Assembly (NCBI GenBank): GCA_021108255.1
Contig: JAIORG010000254.1
Span: 1 to 38,346, forward strand
DNA length: 38,346 nucleotides
Direction: 5' to 3'
Source: Anaerolineales bacterium
GTDB taxonomy: Bacteria > Chloroflexota > Anaerolineae > Anaerolineales > UBA11858
Under the pieces are notes generated by a model. It made no database searches. It worked only from the letters and a program-made list of their open reading frames with translations, and was not told the DNA's origin. Every line of letters begins with the position of its first letter. The stretch's first letter is position 1. Positions 1 through 8,522 of the stretch are shown piece after piece. Both the position numbers and the translations under genes were made by a program.

Positions 1-43
1 CATTCACATGCGGTTTCGTTCGTTCAAATTTCGCTTTCGCCAT
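1..43 (-). CDS. tuf: Elongation factor Tu, N-terminal fragment (cut by window edge)
   Basis: Only the first 14 codons are present. They read MAKAKFERTKPHVN, the canonical EF-Tu N-terminus just before the first GTP-binding motif. The ATG is at 43-41, with an AGGAG ribosome binding site (plus-strand 51-55) seven bases upstream. The gene lies 64 bases downstream of fusA on the same strand, the classic str-operon order rpsL-rpsG-fusA-tuf. EF-Tu delivers aminoacyl-tRNA to the ribosome as a GTPase. The rest of the gene lies outside the window. Confidence 0.93.
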   Translation of the reverse strand, partial: MAKAKFERTKPHVN

Positions 44-100
44 AAGTCTTCTCCTGACCTAAAACAATTACCGTTTCTTAATTAATTCCAATTCTTGTCT

Positions 101-116
101 GGTGAGCTTACTCACC
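101..116 (-). other. Small hairpin around the fusA stop codon
   Basis: GGTGAG and CTCACC form a perfect 6-bp stem with a four-base loop, and the fusA TAA (110-108) begins in that loop. No T-tract follows on the minus strand, so it does not look like a terminator. It could tune fusA/tuf processing or translational coupling, or it could be chance. The hairpin is seen; any function is a guess. Confidence 0.35.
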
Positions 117-2183
117 CACTATAATTTTTTGTGATAATTCCATAGATACTTTTGAATAGTGATCAAATTCCATCGTAAAAGCACCCCGGCCTTTGGTTGC
201 GGACCGTAGTTCAGTCGCATAACCAAACATCTCAGCCAGGGGAACCATTGCCCGCACACCTTGAGAACCTCCGGGATGAGCATCCATTCCCTGGACATCT
301 CCTCGGCGGGAATTAACCTGTCCAATTATATCACCCAGAAACTGTTCGGGAATAACAACTTCCACTTTCATGATCGGTTCCTGCAAGACGGGGGATCCTT
401 TTTGAATACCCTGGCGGAAAGCCATCGAGCCGGCCATTTTGAACGCCAGATCGCTGGAATCCACATCGTGGGATGATCCATCTATAAGGGTAACTTTCAC
501 ATCTGTCACCGGATATCCGGCTAATACTCCAGATTCCGCGGCAGCCCGAACACCTTTTTCAACGGCAGAGATATATTCCCTGGGAATAACTCCACCTCTA
601 ATCTCTTCCTCAAATACAATACCGCTTCCATCAACACCGGGCTCTAAATTCAGCACAACATGTCCGTATTGACCGTGTCCGCCAGTTTGCTTCACATGAC
701 GGTAATTCACTTTATCTACTGTACGGGTTATGGATTCTTTATAAGCTACACGCGGCCGGCCGACTCTCGCCTGAACCTTAAATTCACGCAGCATTCGGTC
801 TACCAATACTTCCAGATGTAATTCACCCATGCCGGAAATCAAGGTTTGCCCGGTATCTCCATCAACACGGACCTGGAAAGTTGGATCTTCCTCAGATAGT
901 TTTTTCAAGGCAGTTGCTAATTTATCCTGATCGGCAGTTGTTTTGGGTTCAATCGCGACCATAATTACCGGATCTGGGAAAGATATGGTTTCCAGAAGAA
1001 CTGGAGATCCAATCTCACATAGCGTATCCCCGGTGAAACTGTTCTTTAATCCCAGCACCGCCGCGATATCACCCGCACCGGCTTTTTCAATATCCTCTCG
1101 CCGATCAGCATACATTCTAATTAATCGACCAATTCGTTCGCGTTTCTGTTTACCTGGATTTAATACCGTAGTACCCTGTTCAATCATTCCAGAGTAAATC
1201 CGGATATACGCCAACCTGCCCACATAAGGATCTGTAACGATCTTAAACACCAATCCGCTGAGCGGTTCGTCATCATCTGGTTTTCTAGTTAGCGTTTCAT
1301 TAGTTTTAGGGTCAATGCCTTCCACCGGTGGTATATCTAGCGGGGATGGCAAATAATCAATGACCGCGTCCAATAATGGCTGTACACCTGTGCTAATAAG
1401 TGAACTACCGCAGAGAACCGGAGTAATTTGATTATTGATTACCGCTGCCCGAAGGGCTATCTTTAATTCATCCTCTCCAATCTCGGTTTCTTCCAAAAAT
1501 TTCACAGTCAATTCTTCATCCGTTTCAGCTATTGCTTCAATCAGTTGGTTCCGGGAAGAATCTACTTGCTCTTTCAATTCAGCTGGTATGTCAATCTCTA
1601 CTGGTGCGCTTCCAGATTGGTCTTCCCAGATAAATGCCTTTTGGGAAATCAAGTCAATCACACCGCGGAACTGATCCTCCACTCCGATCGGGACCTGAAT
1701 TGTTACTACGTTTGCACCCAGCCTGTCGCGGATCATATCTGTTGTGCGTTCATAAGCTGCGCCTACCCGGTCCATTTTGTTGACAAAACAAATCCTGGGA
1801 ACCCGATAAAGATCTGCCTGGCGCCAGACAGTTTCACTCTGGGGCTCAACGCCCTGAACTGCATCAAAAACAACAACCCCTCCGTCTAATACTCGAAGGG
1901 ATCGCTGAACTTCTGCCGTAAAATCAATATGGCCTGGGGTATCAATAACATTAATAAGATGACGCTTCCAAACAGCAGATACTGCAGCAGAAACGATCGT
2001 GATACCCCGTTCACGTTCCTGCTCCATCCAATCGGTAACAGTTGTCCCATCATCGACGGAACCAATTTTGTGCGTTTTTCCTGTGTAATACAGAATCCGC
2101 TCAGTCGTGGTTGTTTTTCCCGCATCGATGTGGGCGATGATACCAATATTTCGAAATTGCTCTAAAGCGTATTTTCTTGCCAT
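108..2183 (-). CDS. fusA: Elongation factor G
   Basis: EF-G is the translocase GTPase that moves tRNA and mRNA through the ribosome and, with RRF, recycles ribosomes. The 691-residue length is standard. GTPase motifs are all present: AHIDAGKT at 17-24, RGIT at 59-62, DTPGH at 81-85 and NKMD at 135-138. The C-terminal part carries the expected EF-G domains IV and V (for example GGHGQYGHV and the GGVIPREYI segment). The ATG at 2183-2181 is preceded by a weak TAGG-type ribosome binding site. It lies 29 bases after rpsG in the str operon and is followed by tuf. Nothing suggests the duplicated EF-G2 type; it is the housekeeping copy by context. Confidence 0.97.
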   Translation of the reverse strand: MARKYALEQFRNIGIIAHIDAGKTTTTERILYYTGKTHKIGSVDDGTTVTDWMEQERERGITIVSAAVSAVWKRHLINVIDTPGHIDFTAEVQRSLRVLDGGVVVFDAVQGVEPQSETVWRQADLYRVPRICFVNKMDRVGAAYERTTDMIRDRLGANVVTIQVPIGVEDQFRGVIDLISQKAFIWEDQSGSAPVEIDIPAELKEQVDSSRNQLIEAIAETDEELTVKFLEETEIGEDELKIALRAAVINNQITPVLCGSSLISTGVQPLLDAVIDYLPSPLDIPPVEGIDPKTNETLTRKPDDDEPLSGLVFKIVTDPYVGRLAYIRIYSGMIEQGTTVLNPGKQKRERIGRLIRMYADRREDIEKAGAGDIAAVLGLKNSFTGDTLCEIGSPVLLETISFPDPVIMVAIEPKTTADQDKLATALKKLSEEDPTFQVRVDGDTGQTLISGMGELHLEVLVDRMLREFKVQARVGRPRVAYKESITRTVDKVNYRHVKQTGGHGQYGHVVLNLEPGVDGSGIVFEEEIRGGVIPREYISAVEKGVRAAAESGVLAGYPVTDVKVTLIDGSSHDVDSSDLAFKMAGSMAFRQGIQKGSPVLQEPIMKVEVVIPEQFLGDIIGQVNSRRGDVQGMDAHPGGSQGVRAMVPLAEMFGYATELRSATKGRGAFTMEFDHYSKVSMELSQKIIVGE

Positions 2184-2212
2184 ACAAACCTAAATCAAAT
2201 ACCTTGGGTTAT

Positions 2213-2680
2213 CTAAACCCTGAAATGTGAAAATGCCCGGTTAGCTTTTGCCATCCGGTGGGCTTCTTCCCTCTTACGAATTGCAAGGCCCTCATTATTG
2301 TATGCGCTCAGAAGTTCATCGGCCAAGCATTCATCAAAAGGCTGACCTTTCCGGGATCGGGCGGCTTCCAGAAGCCATCGAGTCGCTAATGCAAATTGGC
2401 GGTGAGTCGGTACTTCCATCGGAATCTGGTATGTAGCACCACCGATCCGCCGGGGGCGAACTTCCATACGGGGAGAAGCATTCTGAATGGCCTGTTCAAA
2501 TAATTCAACCGGGTCTTTTCCAGTCTTCTCAGCCATAATTTCCAACGCATCATACACCAGACTCGCCGCTACACGCTTTTTGCCTTTTTTCAGGACATGA
2601 TTAATGAACGTCTGTATCTTTACATTGTTGTAGCGTACATCCGGCTCAATCTTTCTCCTGTCAGCTTTTCTCCGTCTCAT
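2213..2680 (-). CDS. rpsG: 30S ribosomal protein S7 (uS7)
   Basis: uS7 is a primary binder of the 3' major domain of 16S rRNA and contacts the E/P-site tRNA region. The 155-residue protein starts MRRRKADRRKI and contains the conserved segments KIQTFINHVLKKGKK and RPRRIGGATYQIP, with the family's typical length. The ATG at 2680-2678 has a GGAG ribosome binding site about seven bases upstream. It sits between rpsL (51-base gap) and fusA (29-base gap). In E. coli this protein represses the str operon by binding the rpsL-rpsG spacer; the spacer here holds a small palindrome at 2727-2740 but no obvious copy of that site. Confidence 0.97.
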   Translation of the reverse strand: MRRRKADRRKIEPDVRYNNVKIQTFINHVLKKGKKRVAASLVYDALEIMAEKTGKDPVELFEQAIQNASPRMEVRPRRIGGATYQIPMEVPTHRQFALATRWLLEAARSRKGQPFDECLADELLSAYNNEGLAIRKREEAHRMAKANRAFSHFRV

Positions 2681-2726
2681 CAGTTATCTCCATCGATCTA
2701 ATGATCAACTTATAGTTCGAAAAATC

Positions 2727-2740
2727 CAGTCTTAAGACTG
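2727..2740 (-). other. Palindrome at the end of rpsL, followed by a short T-run
   Basis: CAGTCTTAAGACTG is a perfect 14-base palindrome overlapping the rpsL stop codon. On the minus strand it is followed by GATTTTTC. It could act as a weak attenuator or pause site between rpsL and rpsG, but the stem is short and it is too weak to call a terminator. Confidence 0.3.
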
Positions 2741-3145
2741 TTTTGTTCCGTATTTTGAACGTGACTGTTTGCGGTCATCGACACCAGTGGAATCCAAAAC
2801 ACCGCGGACAATATGGTAACGGACGCCAGGGAGATCCTTCACACGTCCACCGCGGATCAGGACTACAGAGTGCTCCTGAAGACCATGGCCTTCACCTGGA
2901 ATATAGGCTGTAACCTCAATGCCGTTTGTCAGCCGAACACGGGCAATTTTCCGTAGAGCTGAATTCGGTTTTTTAGGGGTCATTGTTCGCACTATTGTGC
3001 ACACACCCCGTTTTTGAGGAGCACCTTTATCCTGGCGAATTCTTCGCTGCTTCATTGTGTTAAATGTATAACGAAGTGCAGGAGCTTTGCTCTTGGTTTT
3101 CTTATCTGTGCGTCCTTTACGGACTAATTGATTAATTGTTGGCAC
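2732..3145 (-). CDS. rpsL: 30S ribosomal protein S12 (uS12)
   Basis: uS12 lines the decoding centre and helps set translation accuracy; it is the streptomycin-resistance protein. The 137-residue protein has [12 protein letters not shown] at the start, PQKRGVC at 43-49, [11 protein letters not shown] at 56-66 (containing the classical streptomycin lysine) and a C-terminal RSKYG. Compared with E. coli (124 residues), about 15 extra residues lie between PAL and PQKRG, roughly residues 25-42. The ATG follows a GGAGG ribosome binding site at short spacing. It is the first gene of the str operon and has its own promoter at 3284-3312, because rpoC does not precede it. Confidence 0.97.
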   Translation of the reverse strand: MPTINQLVRKGRTDKKTKSKAPALRYTFNTMKQRRIRQDKGAPQKRGVCTIVRTMTPKKPNSALRKIARVRLTNGIEVTAYIPGEGHGLQEHSVVLIRGGRVKDLPGVRYHIVRGVLDSTGVDDRKQSRSKYGTKQS

Positions 3146-3185
3146 ATTTTCCTCCGTACCTAATCCAAATCACTCTTCAAATTTT

Positions 3186-3213
3186 AAGGCCATCGATTTT
3201 GCTTGATGGCCTT
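3186..3213 (-). other. Leader stem-loop upstream of rpsL
   Basis: AAGGCCATC and GATGGCCTT form a perfect 9-bp inverted repeat with a 10-base loop, about 40-70 bases before the rpsL start codon. No T-run follows on the minus strand, so it is not a canonical terminator. It lies inside the predicted leader of the rpsL-rpsG-fusA-tuf transcript and could be a site for autogenous control or RNA stability. Structure seen; function inferred. Confidence 0.5.
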
Positions 3214-3242
3214 GGATCGCTCGTAAACCGTTATTCAATCAA

Positions 3243-3277
3243 TCGTTACTGCCCATCTATATTATTTTGGGCAACGA
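3243..3277 (-). other. 5'-terminal stem-loop of the rpsL leader
   Basis: On the minus strand, TCGTT-GCCC pairs with GGGC-(AGT bulge)-AACGA around a 14-base loop. It begins at or next to the start site predicted from the promoter at 3284-3312, so the str-operon mRNA would start with a hairpin. Such 5' hairpins commonly protect mRNA ends. The bulged stem makes this moderate evidence only. Confidence 0.4.
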
Positions 3278-3283
3278 CTAAGA

Positions 3284-3312
3284 ATTTTAGCACGCCCCTT
3301 TCCGAGCGTCAA
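3284..3312 (-). promoter_or_regulatory. Sigma70-type promoter for rpsL-rpsG-fusA-tuf
   Basis: On the minus strand TTGACG (plus 3307-3312) is followed after exactly 17 bases by TAAAAT (plus 3284-3289). Each hexamer matches the consensus at five of six positions. The predicted start is near 3278, leaving a leader of about 130 bases to the rpsL ATG. It lies just upstream of the rpoB stop codon in transcription sense of the next operon, so the str genes do not depend on read-through from rpoB. Confidence 0.75.
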
Positions 3313-3359
3313 GCCAGTCTATCCATCAATATATTTTACTTCGTACTGAAAATCGCTTA

Positions 3360-6300
3360 TTAGCGGTTTCCCAGCCCCAGCAATCCTGTACTCATGCGCG
3401 GAATTTGCGCCCGGCTGTCTTCCTTCCCAAAACTAATTATTTCTCCATCATCTGTGACCGCTTCAATTAACAATCCAAGACTTTGCATTTCCTTCACTAA
3501 AACCCTGAATGAAGCCGGGATACCCACATCTTCGATAGGCTCCCCTTTTACGATTGCCTCATAGGCCTGAACACGGCCGACAACATCGTCTGATTTAATA
3601 GTTAGCATTTCCTGCAGCGTATGAGCCGCACCATAAGCTTCTAAAGCCCAAACTTCCATTTCTCCGAAGCGTTGACCACCGAATTGTGCTTTACCACCCA
3701 AAGGCTGTTGTGACACCAGACTGTAAGGACCAGTGGACCGGGCATGGACCTTGTCCTCTACCAGGTGATGTAATTTAAGGATATTCATTACACCTACTGT
3801 AACTGGATTGTGATAAGGTTTTCCGGTTTTTCCATCAAAGACTGTTTGCTTTCCAAACAGCGGCAAGGGAACCCCTGTCGTGGCCACCAGTTTATTTGCA
3901 TGTTTTCTTAGGCCTTCCAGATCTAATTTGTCAATTTTTTTCGATTCAGACCCAGAAACGTGTTTTATCCACAATCTCAGGCAAGCCTCTACTGCCCGTT
4001 CATCCTGGGCATCGCGCTCATGGTAAGGAATATCCTTATCTTCAAAGAAAAGAATTTGGTCAGGGTCATACCCTTTATCTTGAAGCCATTCCTGCAGAAC
4101 TGACCGTCTTGCATAGATCTCATCTGATACTAGTTTATAGATATCGTAACCGCGATCGCCGAGCCAGTTTTCCAGGAAGAGGCGTCGTGCCTCATCATTA
4201 TCCAGGATATCATTTGGTTCATAATCAAACCCGTCCAACCACTCCCAGGCTTTTTGTTCAGCTTCTGTCCAGGCCTGTTCAACCATCCAGGTTCGTGCCA
4301 GTTCAGCTTCAATTTCGCTTTCCCGCGCGCCATCAAATACAGGGGTGATTGCCCGGAATCCTAATTTCATTGAAGCCCATCCCAGATGGGCTTCCAAAAC
4401 CTGGCCAACATTCATCCTGCCAGGAACACCGGTTGGGCTCAAGAGCATATCTAATGGCGTACCATCCTCAAGGTAAGGCATATCCTCAACCGGAACAACA
4501 GTTGAGACAACACCTTTATTTCCATGACGGCCAGCAATTTTATCACCTGCTGTAATGCGTCGTTTCTGGGCGACAAAAACACGTACCATTTTTTCGACAC
4601 CGGCAGATAGATCAGCATTATCTTCCCGGGTGAATACATTTACCTCAATAACTTTTCCGCGCTCTCCATGCGGCATGCGAAGCGATGTGTCTTTTACATC
4701 TCGTGATTTTTCACCGAAAATCGCCCGCAGCAGTCGTTCTTCAGGAGATAATTCTTTTTCGCCTTTTGGTGAGATCTTACCAACCAGGATATCATTGGGA
4801 CCAACTTCCGCACCGATGCGAACCACGCCTGTTTCATCCAGATCCTTCAGAGCTTCTTCGCCAACATTGGGTATATCCCGGGTAATTTCTTCCGGACCCA
4901 GTCGGGTGTCCCTGGATTCAACTTCATGCTCTTCAATATGAACGGAGGTATAAATATCACCCTGGGGGAGGTGTTCAGAAATCACAACTGAATCCTCAAA
5001 GTTTGCCCCTTCCCAGGACAGAAAAGCAACGGTGATATTCTGGCCTAAGGCCAGTTTCCCATCAACTGTCGAAGAGGAATCAGCAATGACATCACCTTTC
5101 TTCACCAACTGGCTTTTACGCACGATCGGCCGCTGGTCAATACAGGTGCTCTGGTTTGAGCGCTCGTATTTCCAGAGTTTGTATTCCTTGTTTTCCTTAC
5201 TTGAATTCCGGATAATTACCTTGTCCCCTACCACGGAAATAACTTCCCCATCTTCAGCTGCGAGAAGCACCTGTCCGGAATCCATTGCGGCTGGCTTTTC
5301 CATACCGGTTGATACGCGGGGAATTTCAGGGCGTAACAGCGGCACACCTTGTGCCTGCATGTTGGAGCCCATCAAGGCTCGGTTAGCATCGTCATGGGAT
5401 AAGAAAGGAATCAATGCAGCACTGATGCCAACAATCTGGTTCGGCGCTACATCAATATATTCAATATCAGTTGGCTTTACAAACAAAAAGTCAGAGTGAT
5501 GCCGGGCAGATACCCGTTCTTTAACGAATTCAAAGTGGTCATTTATTTCAGCATTGGCTTGAGCGATGACAAATCTGTCCTCTGCGTCTGCTGCCAGATA
5601 CTCAACCTCTTCTGATATGAATGGAATAACCAACACATGCTCAATTTTTGCTTTCGCCATAGCGGAAGCCATCTTCTTCGTAACTCGTTCACCAGCGGCT
5701 GCTATGACCTTCTTGGAGGTGGGGTGAATAACATCCTCTCTGAGCTGGGCGTCAACAATCTCTGGGTCCTTTGGAGATACAGCCTGGCGGACCTTACGGT
5801 AAGGCGTTTCAATAAAACCGTAATCATTAACCTGTGCGTAAGAAGCAAACCTGCCGATTAACCCAATGTTCGGACCTTCGGGTGTTTCAATCGGACAGAT
5901 GCGGCCATAGTGGGATTGATGCACATCGCGCACATCAAACCCTGCCCGTTGGCGATGAAGGCCACCTGGGCCCAGGGCTGATAATGTCCGTTTATGGCGT
6001 AATTCTGAGAGCGGATTCGTTTGGTCCATAAACTGTGACAGCTGGCTGGAACCGAAAAACTCACGCAATGACGCAACTACAGGACGAATATTCACCAGAG
6101 TAACCGGTGACATTTTTTTCTTCCCGCGGATGGACATCCGTTCGCGGATCACACGCTCCATCCGACGAATACCCACTCTTAATTTATTTTGAATTAGCTC
6201 ATCAACTGTTTTAATTCGGCGATTGCCCAGATGATCAATATCATCAGGATCCACCATATTGTTGTTGATCTCGATCATCCTGCGGATCAAATAGTAAATA

Positions 6301-7277
6301 TCCCATTTTGTAATTGTGAGATGATCAATAGGAACTTTACCTTCCAGGTCGTATTTTTGATTCAACTTATAGCGGCCGACGCGTTCCAAATTGTAGCGGC
6401 GATCATTAAATAGCTGATCCTCCAGGAATTCGCGGGCGTTTTCTACTGTTGCCGGATCACCGGGACGCATACGTTTGAAGAAATCAATGAGCGCCATCTC
6501 AGCGATGGTCATGCCCTTGGGAACTTCCCAATCCGGTTCCTGTGCAAAACAGGCAGGAATGAACATCCTGTCCGGGTTGGTATCAATATCCTCAAAGAGA
6601 GCGATGAGTTCTTCGTTTGTTCCTTCTTTAATAGGAGAGTCCTTCAGCCCATCATCCACAGCTGCCAGGGCCCTCAAGAAAATTGTCACCGGAATCGTTC
6701 GCTGACGGTTAAACCGGATAGTTAAATAACCGGTTTTCCTGGTTTCAAATTCCATCCAGGCGCCCCGATCAGGAATCAATTTTGAAACCGCCAGACGGCG
6801 GCCGGTTGTCCGGTCAACATCTGCCTCAAAATATACACCAGGGGAGCGGATCAATTGGGAAACGACAACCCTTTCTGTACCGTTGATGATGAAAGTTCCC
6901 TTGTCAGTCATCTCCGGGAATTCACCCATAAAGATTTCCTGCTTGATCGGTTCCGGCACCTTTGCGCCAGCCAGAAGCACGGAAACGTACAGAGCCGAAC
7001 CGTAGGTTAAATCACGTTCGACACATTCCTGAACAGAATATTCCGGATCTTCAAACCGGTATTCAAGTTCCCATTGTTTTGCTTCAGGGGTTTCACTTGG
7101 AAAATACAATTTCATCTTCCCGTTATAGGACTCAATGGGAGAGATCTCATGAAACAGTTCTTTGACTCCTGTTTCTTTCAATCGTTTAAACGACTCCAGT
7201 TGAACCTCAATAAGGGGTGGTAATGGATACCGATAACTAATTCGAGCGTAATTCTTGGCTTTTTCTACTTGAGCCAT
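3360..7277 (-). CDS. rpoB: DNA-directed RNA polymerase beta subunit, with lineage insertion
   Basis: RpoB forms the catalytic core of RNA polymerase with beta prime. Conserved segments are in order: the rifampicin region (FFGSSQLSQFMDQTNPL then ALGPGG, about residues 410-440), CPIETPEGPNIGLI, SWEGANFEDSVVISE, RHGNKGVVS, and near the C-terminus GGKAQFGGQRFGEMEVWALEA. At 1305 residues it is longer than the Bacillus protein (about 1190); the excess is one insertion of about 140 residues between VFDGA (Asp982) and FDGKTG (Asp1148), holding three degenerate repeats of about 25 residues. In the rifampicin pocket the position of E. coli Arg529 is Thr431, while the equivalents of His526 and Ser531 are kept. 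The ATG has an AGGAG site. rpoC does not follow; rpsL does. rplJ/rplL do not precede it either; era diverges instead. Confidence 0.97.
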   Translation of the reverse strand: MAQVEKAKNYARISYRYPLPPLIEVQLESFKRLKETGVKELFHEISPIESYNGKMKLYFPSETPEAKQWELEYRFEDPEYSVQECVERDLTYGSALYVSVLLAGAKVPEPIKQEIFMGEFPEMTDKGTFIINGTERVVVSQLIRSPGVYFEADVDRTTGRRLAVSKLIPDRGAWMEFETRKTGYLTIRFNRQRTIPVTIFLRALAAVDDGLKDSPIKEGTNEELIALFEDIDTNPDRMFIPACFAQEPDWEVPKGMTIAEMALIDFFKRMRPGDPATVENAREFLEDQLFNDRRYNLERVGRYKLNQKYDLEGKVPIDHLTITKWDIYYLIRRMIEINNNMVDPDDIDHLGNRRIKTVDELIQNKLRVGIRRMERVIRERMSIRGKKKMSPVTLVNIRPVVASLREFFGSSQLSQFMDQTNPLSELRHKRTLSALGPGGLHRQRAGFDVRDVHQSHYGRICPIETPEGPNIGLIGRFASYAQVNDYGFIETPYRKVRQAVSPKDPEIVDAQLREDVIHPTSKKVIAAAGERVTKKMASAMAKAKIEHVLVIPFISEEVEYLAADAEDRFVIAQANAEINDHFEFVKERVSARHHSDFLFVKPTDIEYIDVAPNQIVGISAALIPFLSHDDANRALMGSNMQAQGVPLLRPEIPRVSTGMEKPAAMDSGQVLLAAEDGEVISVVGDKVIIRNSSKENKEYKLWKYERSNQSTCIDQRPIVRKSQLVKKGDVIADSSSTVDGKLALGQNITVAFLSWEGANFEDSVVISEHLPQGDIYTSVHIEEHEVESRDTRLGPEEITRDIPNVGEEALKDLDETGVVRIGAEVGPNDILVGKISPKGEKELSPEERLLRAIFGEKSRDVKDTSLRMPHGERGKVIEVNVFTREDNADLSAGVEKMVRVFVAQKRRITAGDKIAGRHGNKGVVSTVVPVEDMPYLEDGTPLDMLLSPTGVPGRMNVGQVLEAHLGWASMKLGFRAITPVFDGARESEIEAELARTWMVEQAWTEAEQKAWEWLDGFDYEPNDILDNDEARRLFLENWLGDRGYDIYKLVSDEIYARRSVLQEWLQDKGYDPDQILFFEDKDIPYHERDAQDERAVEACLRLWIKHVSGSESKKIDKLDLEGLRKHANKLVATTGVPLPLFGKQTVFDGKTGKPYHNPVTVGVMNILKLHHLVEDKVHARSTGPYSLVSQQPLGGKAQFGGQRFGEMEVWALEAYGAAHTLQEMLTIKSDDVVGRVQAYEAIVKGEPIEDVGIPASFRVLVKEMQSLGLLIEAVTDDGEIISFGKEDSRAQIPRMSTGLLGLGNR

Positions 7278-7344
7278 ATAATCTCCTGATTACCTTTTCT
7301 ACTTGACCAAACTACCCACCAAAGGTTACCATACGCGTTAAGAT

Positions 7345-7364
7345 GCCCCGGTCTCCACCAGGGC
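7345..7364 (-). other. Hairpin in the rpoB leader
   Basis: GCCC-C-GGT / ACC-A-GGGC forms a stem of seven pairs with one mismatch and a four-base CTCC loop (plus-strand reading). It lies in the predicted 170-base rpoB leader. A second inverted repeat, GGATACT/AGTATCC with a 14-base loop, is at 7393-7420. Neither is followed by a T-run in the direction of rpoB. They may fold the leader; no known leader family is recognised. Confidence 0.3.
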
Positions 7365-7430
7365 AAGCAATTGTGTTATTGAATCTAAACCCGGATACTG
7401 TTTTATTCCAACTAGTATCCCTGAATTTTT

Positions 7431-7460
7431 TTGTCATTAACCCAGACACGTAATTATAAT
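7431..7460 (+). promoter_or_regulatory. Sigma70-type promoter for era
   Basis: TTGTCA at 7431-7436 and a perfect TATAAT at 7455-7460 are spaced by 18 bases. The predicted start is near 7467, about 80 bases before the era ATG. Its -10 box shares four bases with the oppositely oriented rpoB -10 box (7453-7458). Confidence 0.65.
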
Positions 7461-7481
7461 AATTATGCCGTGATCGGTCAA
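7453..7481 (-). promoter_or_regulatory. Sigma70-type promoter for rpoB
   Basis: On the minus strand TTGACC (plus 7476-7481) is followed after 17 bases by a perfect TATAAT (plus 7453-7458). The predicted start is near 7446, giving a leader of about 170 bases. The -10 element overlaps that of the divergent era promoter, so polymerase should not be able to open both at once. Confidence 0.75.
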
Positions 7482-7548
7482 GGCATGCCAAGTTTGAACC
7501 GTATATCCAAACAGGATTAAAAAACACCAAAATAAGGGTCTTTTAAGT

Positions 7549-8454
7549 ATGAATTCAAAGCAGGAGTACAGATCAGGTTTTATCGCTGTGATGGGAAGAC
7601 CCAACGTAGGGAAATCCACCTTACTCAACAGGTTATTGAATCAAAAAATTGCGGCTGTTTCTCCCAAACCCCAAACGACCAGGCTGCAGCAATTTGGTAT
7701 CTTATCCCTGCCAGACGCACAATTAATCTTCATTGATACTCCCGGGCTGCATCACCCTCAGCACAAATTGGGCGAATTCATGAATCAAGATGCCCGGCTT
7801 GCGCTCAAAGATGCTGATTCAGCGCTGGTAGTATTTGACAGCAGCTTCCCACCTTCTGAAGAAGATCATCTCTTTGGAAAAATCATCAAGGAAGTGAAGA
7901 ATCCACCTGCGGTATTTCTTGCGCTTAATAAAATCGATAAAGTTATATCCACTGAACTTAAGGAACGAAAAGACCGCTATCAGGCATTATTGCCGGAGGC
8001 GGAACTTATCCCGGTATCTGCCATAACTGGTGAAAACGTTGACTTGCTGCTTGCAGCTTTAAAGGATTCCTTACCTGAAGGACCTCAACTGTACCCTGAA
8101 GATCAGGTTACTGATCTATACGAGCGAGATATCGCCGCCGATATGATCCGTGCCGCATCCATGCTGCATCTTCAGCGTGAACTTCCCCATGTCATCGCTG
8201 TAAGAATTGATGAATATAAGGAAAGGAAGGCTCACGGCGCCTACATTGAAGCCACAATATTTGTTGAGCGGGACTCTCAAAAAGGCATCATTATTGGAGA
8301 GGGGGGAAAAATGATTAAACGGATAGGCTCCACAGCACGGAAAGAGATAGAAGCCATGAGCGGACGAAAGGTATTTTTAAAACTGCGGGTGAAGGTGAAG
8401 AAAAACTGGCGGAATGATATCAACGCTCTCCGCTTATTTGGTTTTAAGAAATAA
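7549..8454 (+). CDS. era: GTPase Era
   Basis: Era is a small GTPase that binds near the 3' end of 16S rRNA and acts late in 30S subunit assembly. The protein has 301 residues, the family length. GTPase motifs are GRPNVGKS at 16-23, DTPGLH (G3) and NKID (G4). The C-terminal KH RNA-binding domain is marked by IIGEGGKMIKRIG, followed by a typical basic KVKKNWRND tail. The ATG has an AAGGG site about ten bases upstream. It is transcribed alone from the promoter shared back-to-back with rpoB and converges on the PBP-like gene; no clear terminator is visible in the 68 bases between them. Confidence 0.96.
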   Translation: MNSKQEYRSGFIAVMGRPNVGKSTLLNRLLNQKIAAVSPKPQTTRLQQFGILSLPDAQLIFIDTPGLHHPQHKLGEFMNQDARLALKDADSALVVFDSSFPPSEEDHLFGKIIKEVKNPPAVFLALNKIDKVISTELKERKDRYQALLPEAELIPVSAITGENVDLLLAALKDSLPEGPQLYPEDQVTDLYERDIAADMIRAASMLHLQRELPHVIAVRIDEYKERKAHGAYIEATIFVERDSQKGIIIGEGGKMIKRIGSTARKEIEAMSGRKVFLKLRVKVKKNWRNDINALRLFGFKK

Positions 8455-8522
8455 TATCCTGTCCAATAAAATCGTCATCCTTTTTTGGAGCTGGAAACAA
8501 TTCCGGAATAACTTTATCTAAT

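Noticed and set aside
3896-4348. 150-codon open frame antisense to rpoB
   Set aside because: A shadow of the rpoB codons, with no ribosome binding site and a low-complexity His/Arg/Pro-rich product. The same applies to other antisense frames in rpoB, fusA, rho and polA.
7393-7430. Plus-strand hairpin GGATACT/AGTATCC followed by seven T
   Set aside because: It looks terminator-like on the plus strand, but no plus-strand gene ends there; the T-run leads into the era -35 box. Kept only as a leader structure of rpoB.
8455-8522. Possible terminator between era and the PBP-like gene
   Set aside because: Only a 4-bp GGAA/TTCC repeat is visible, too weak to call.
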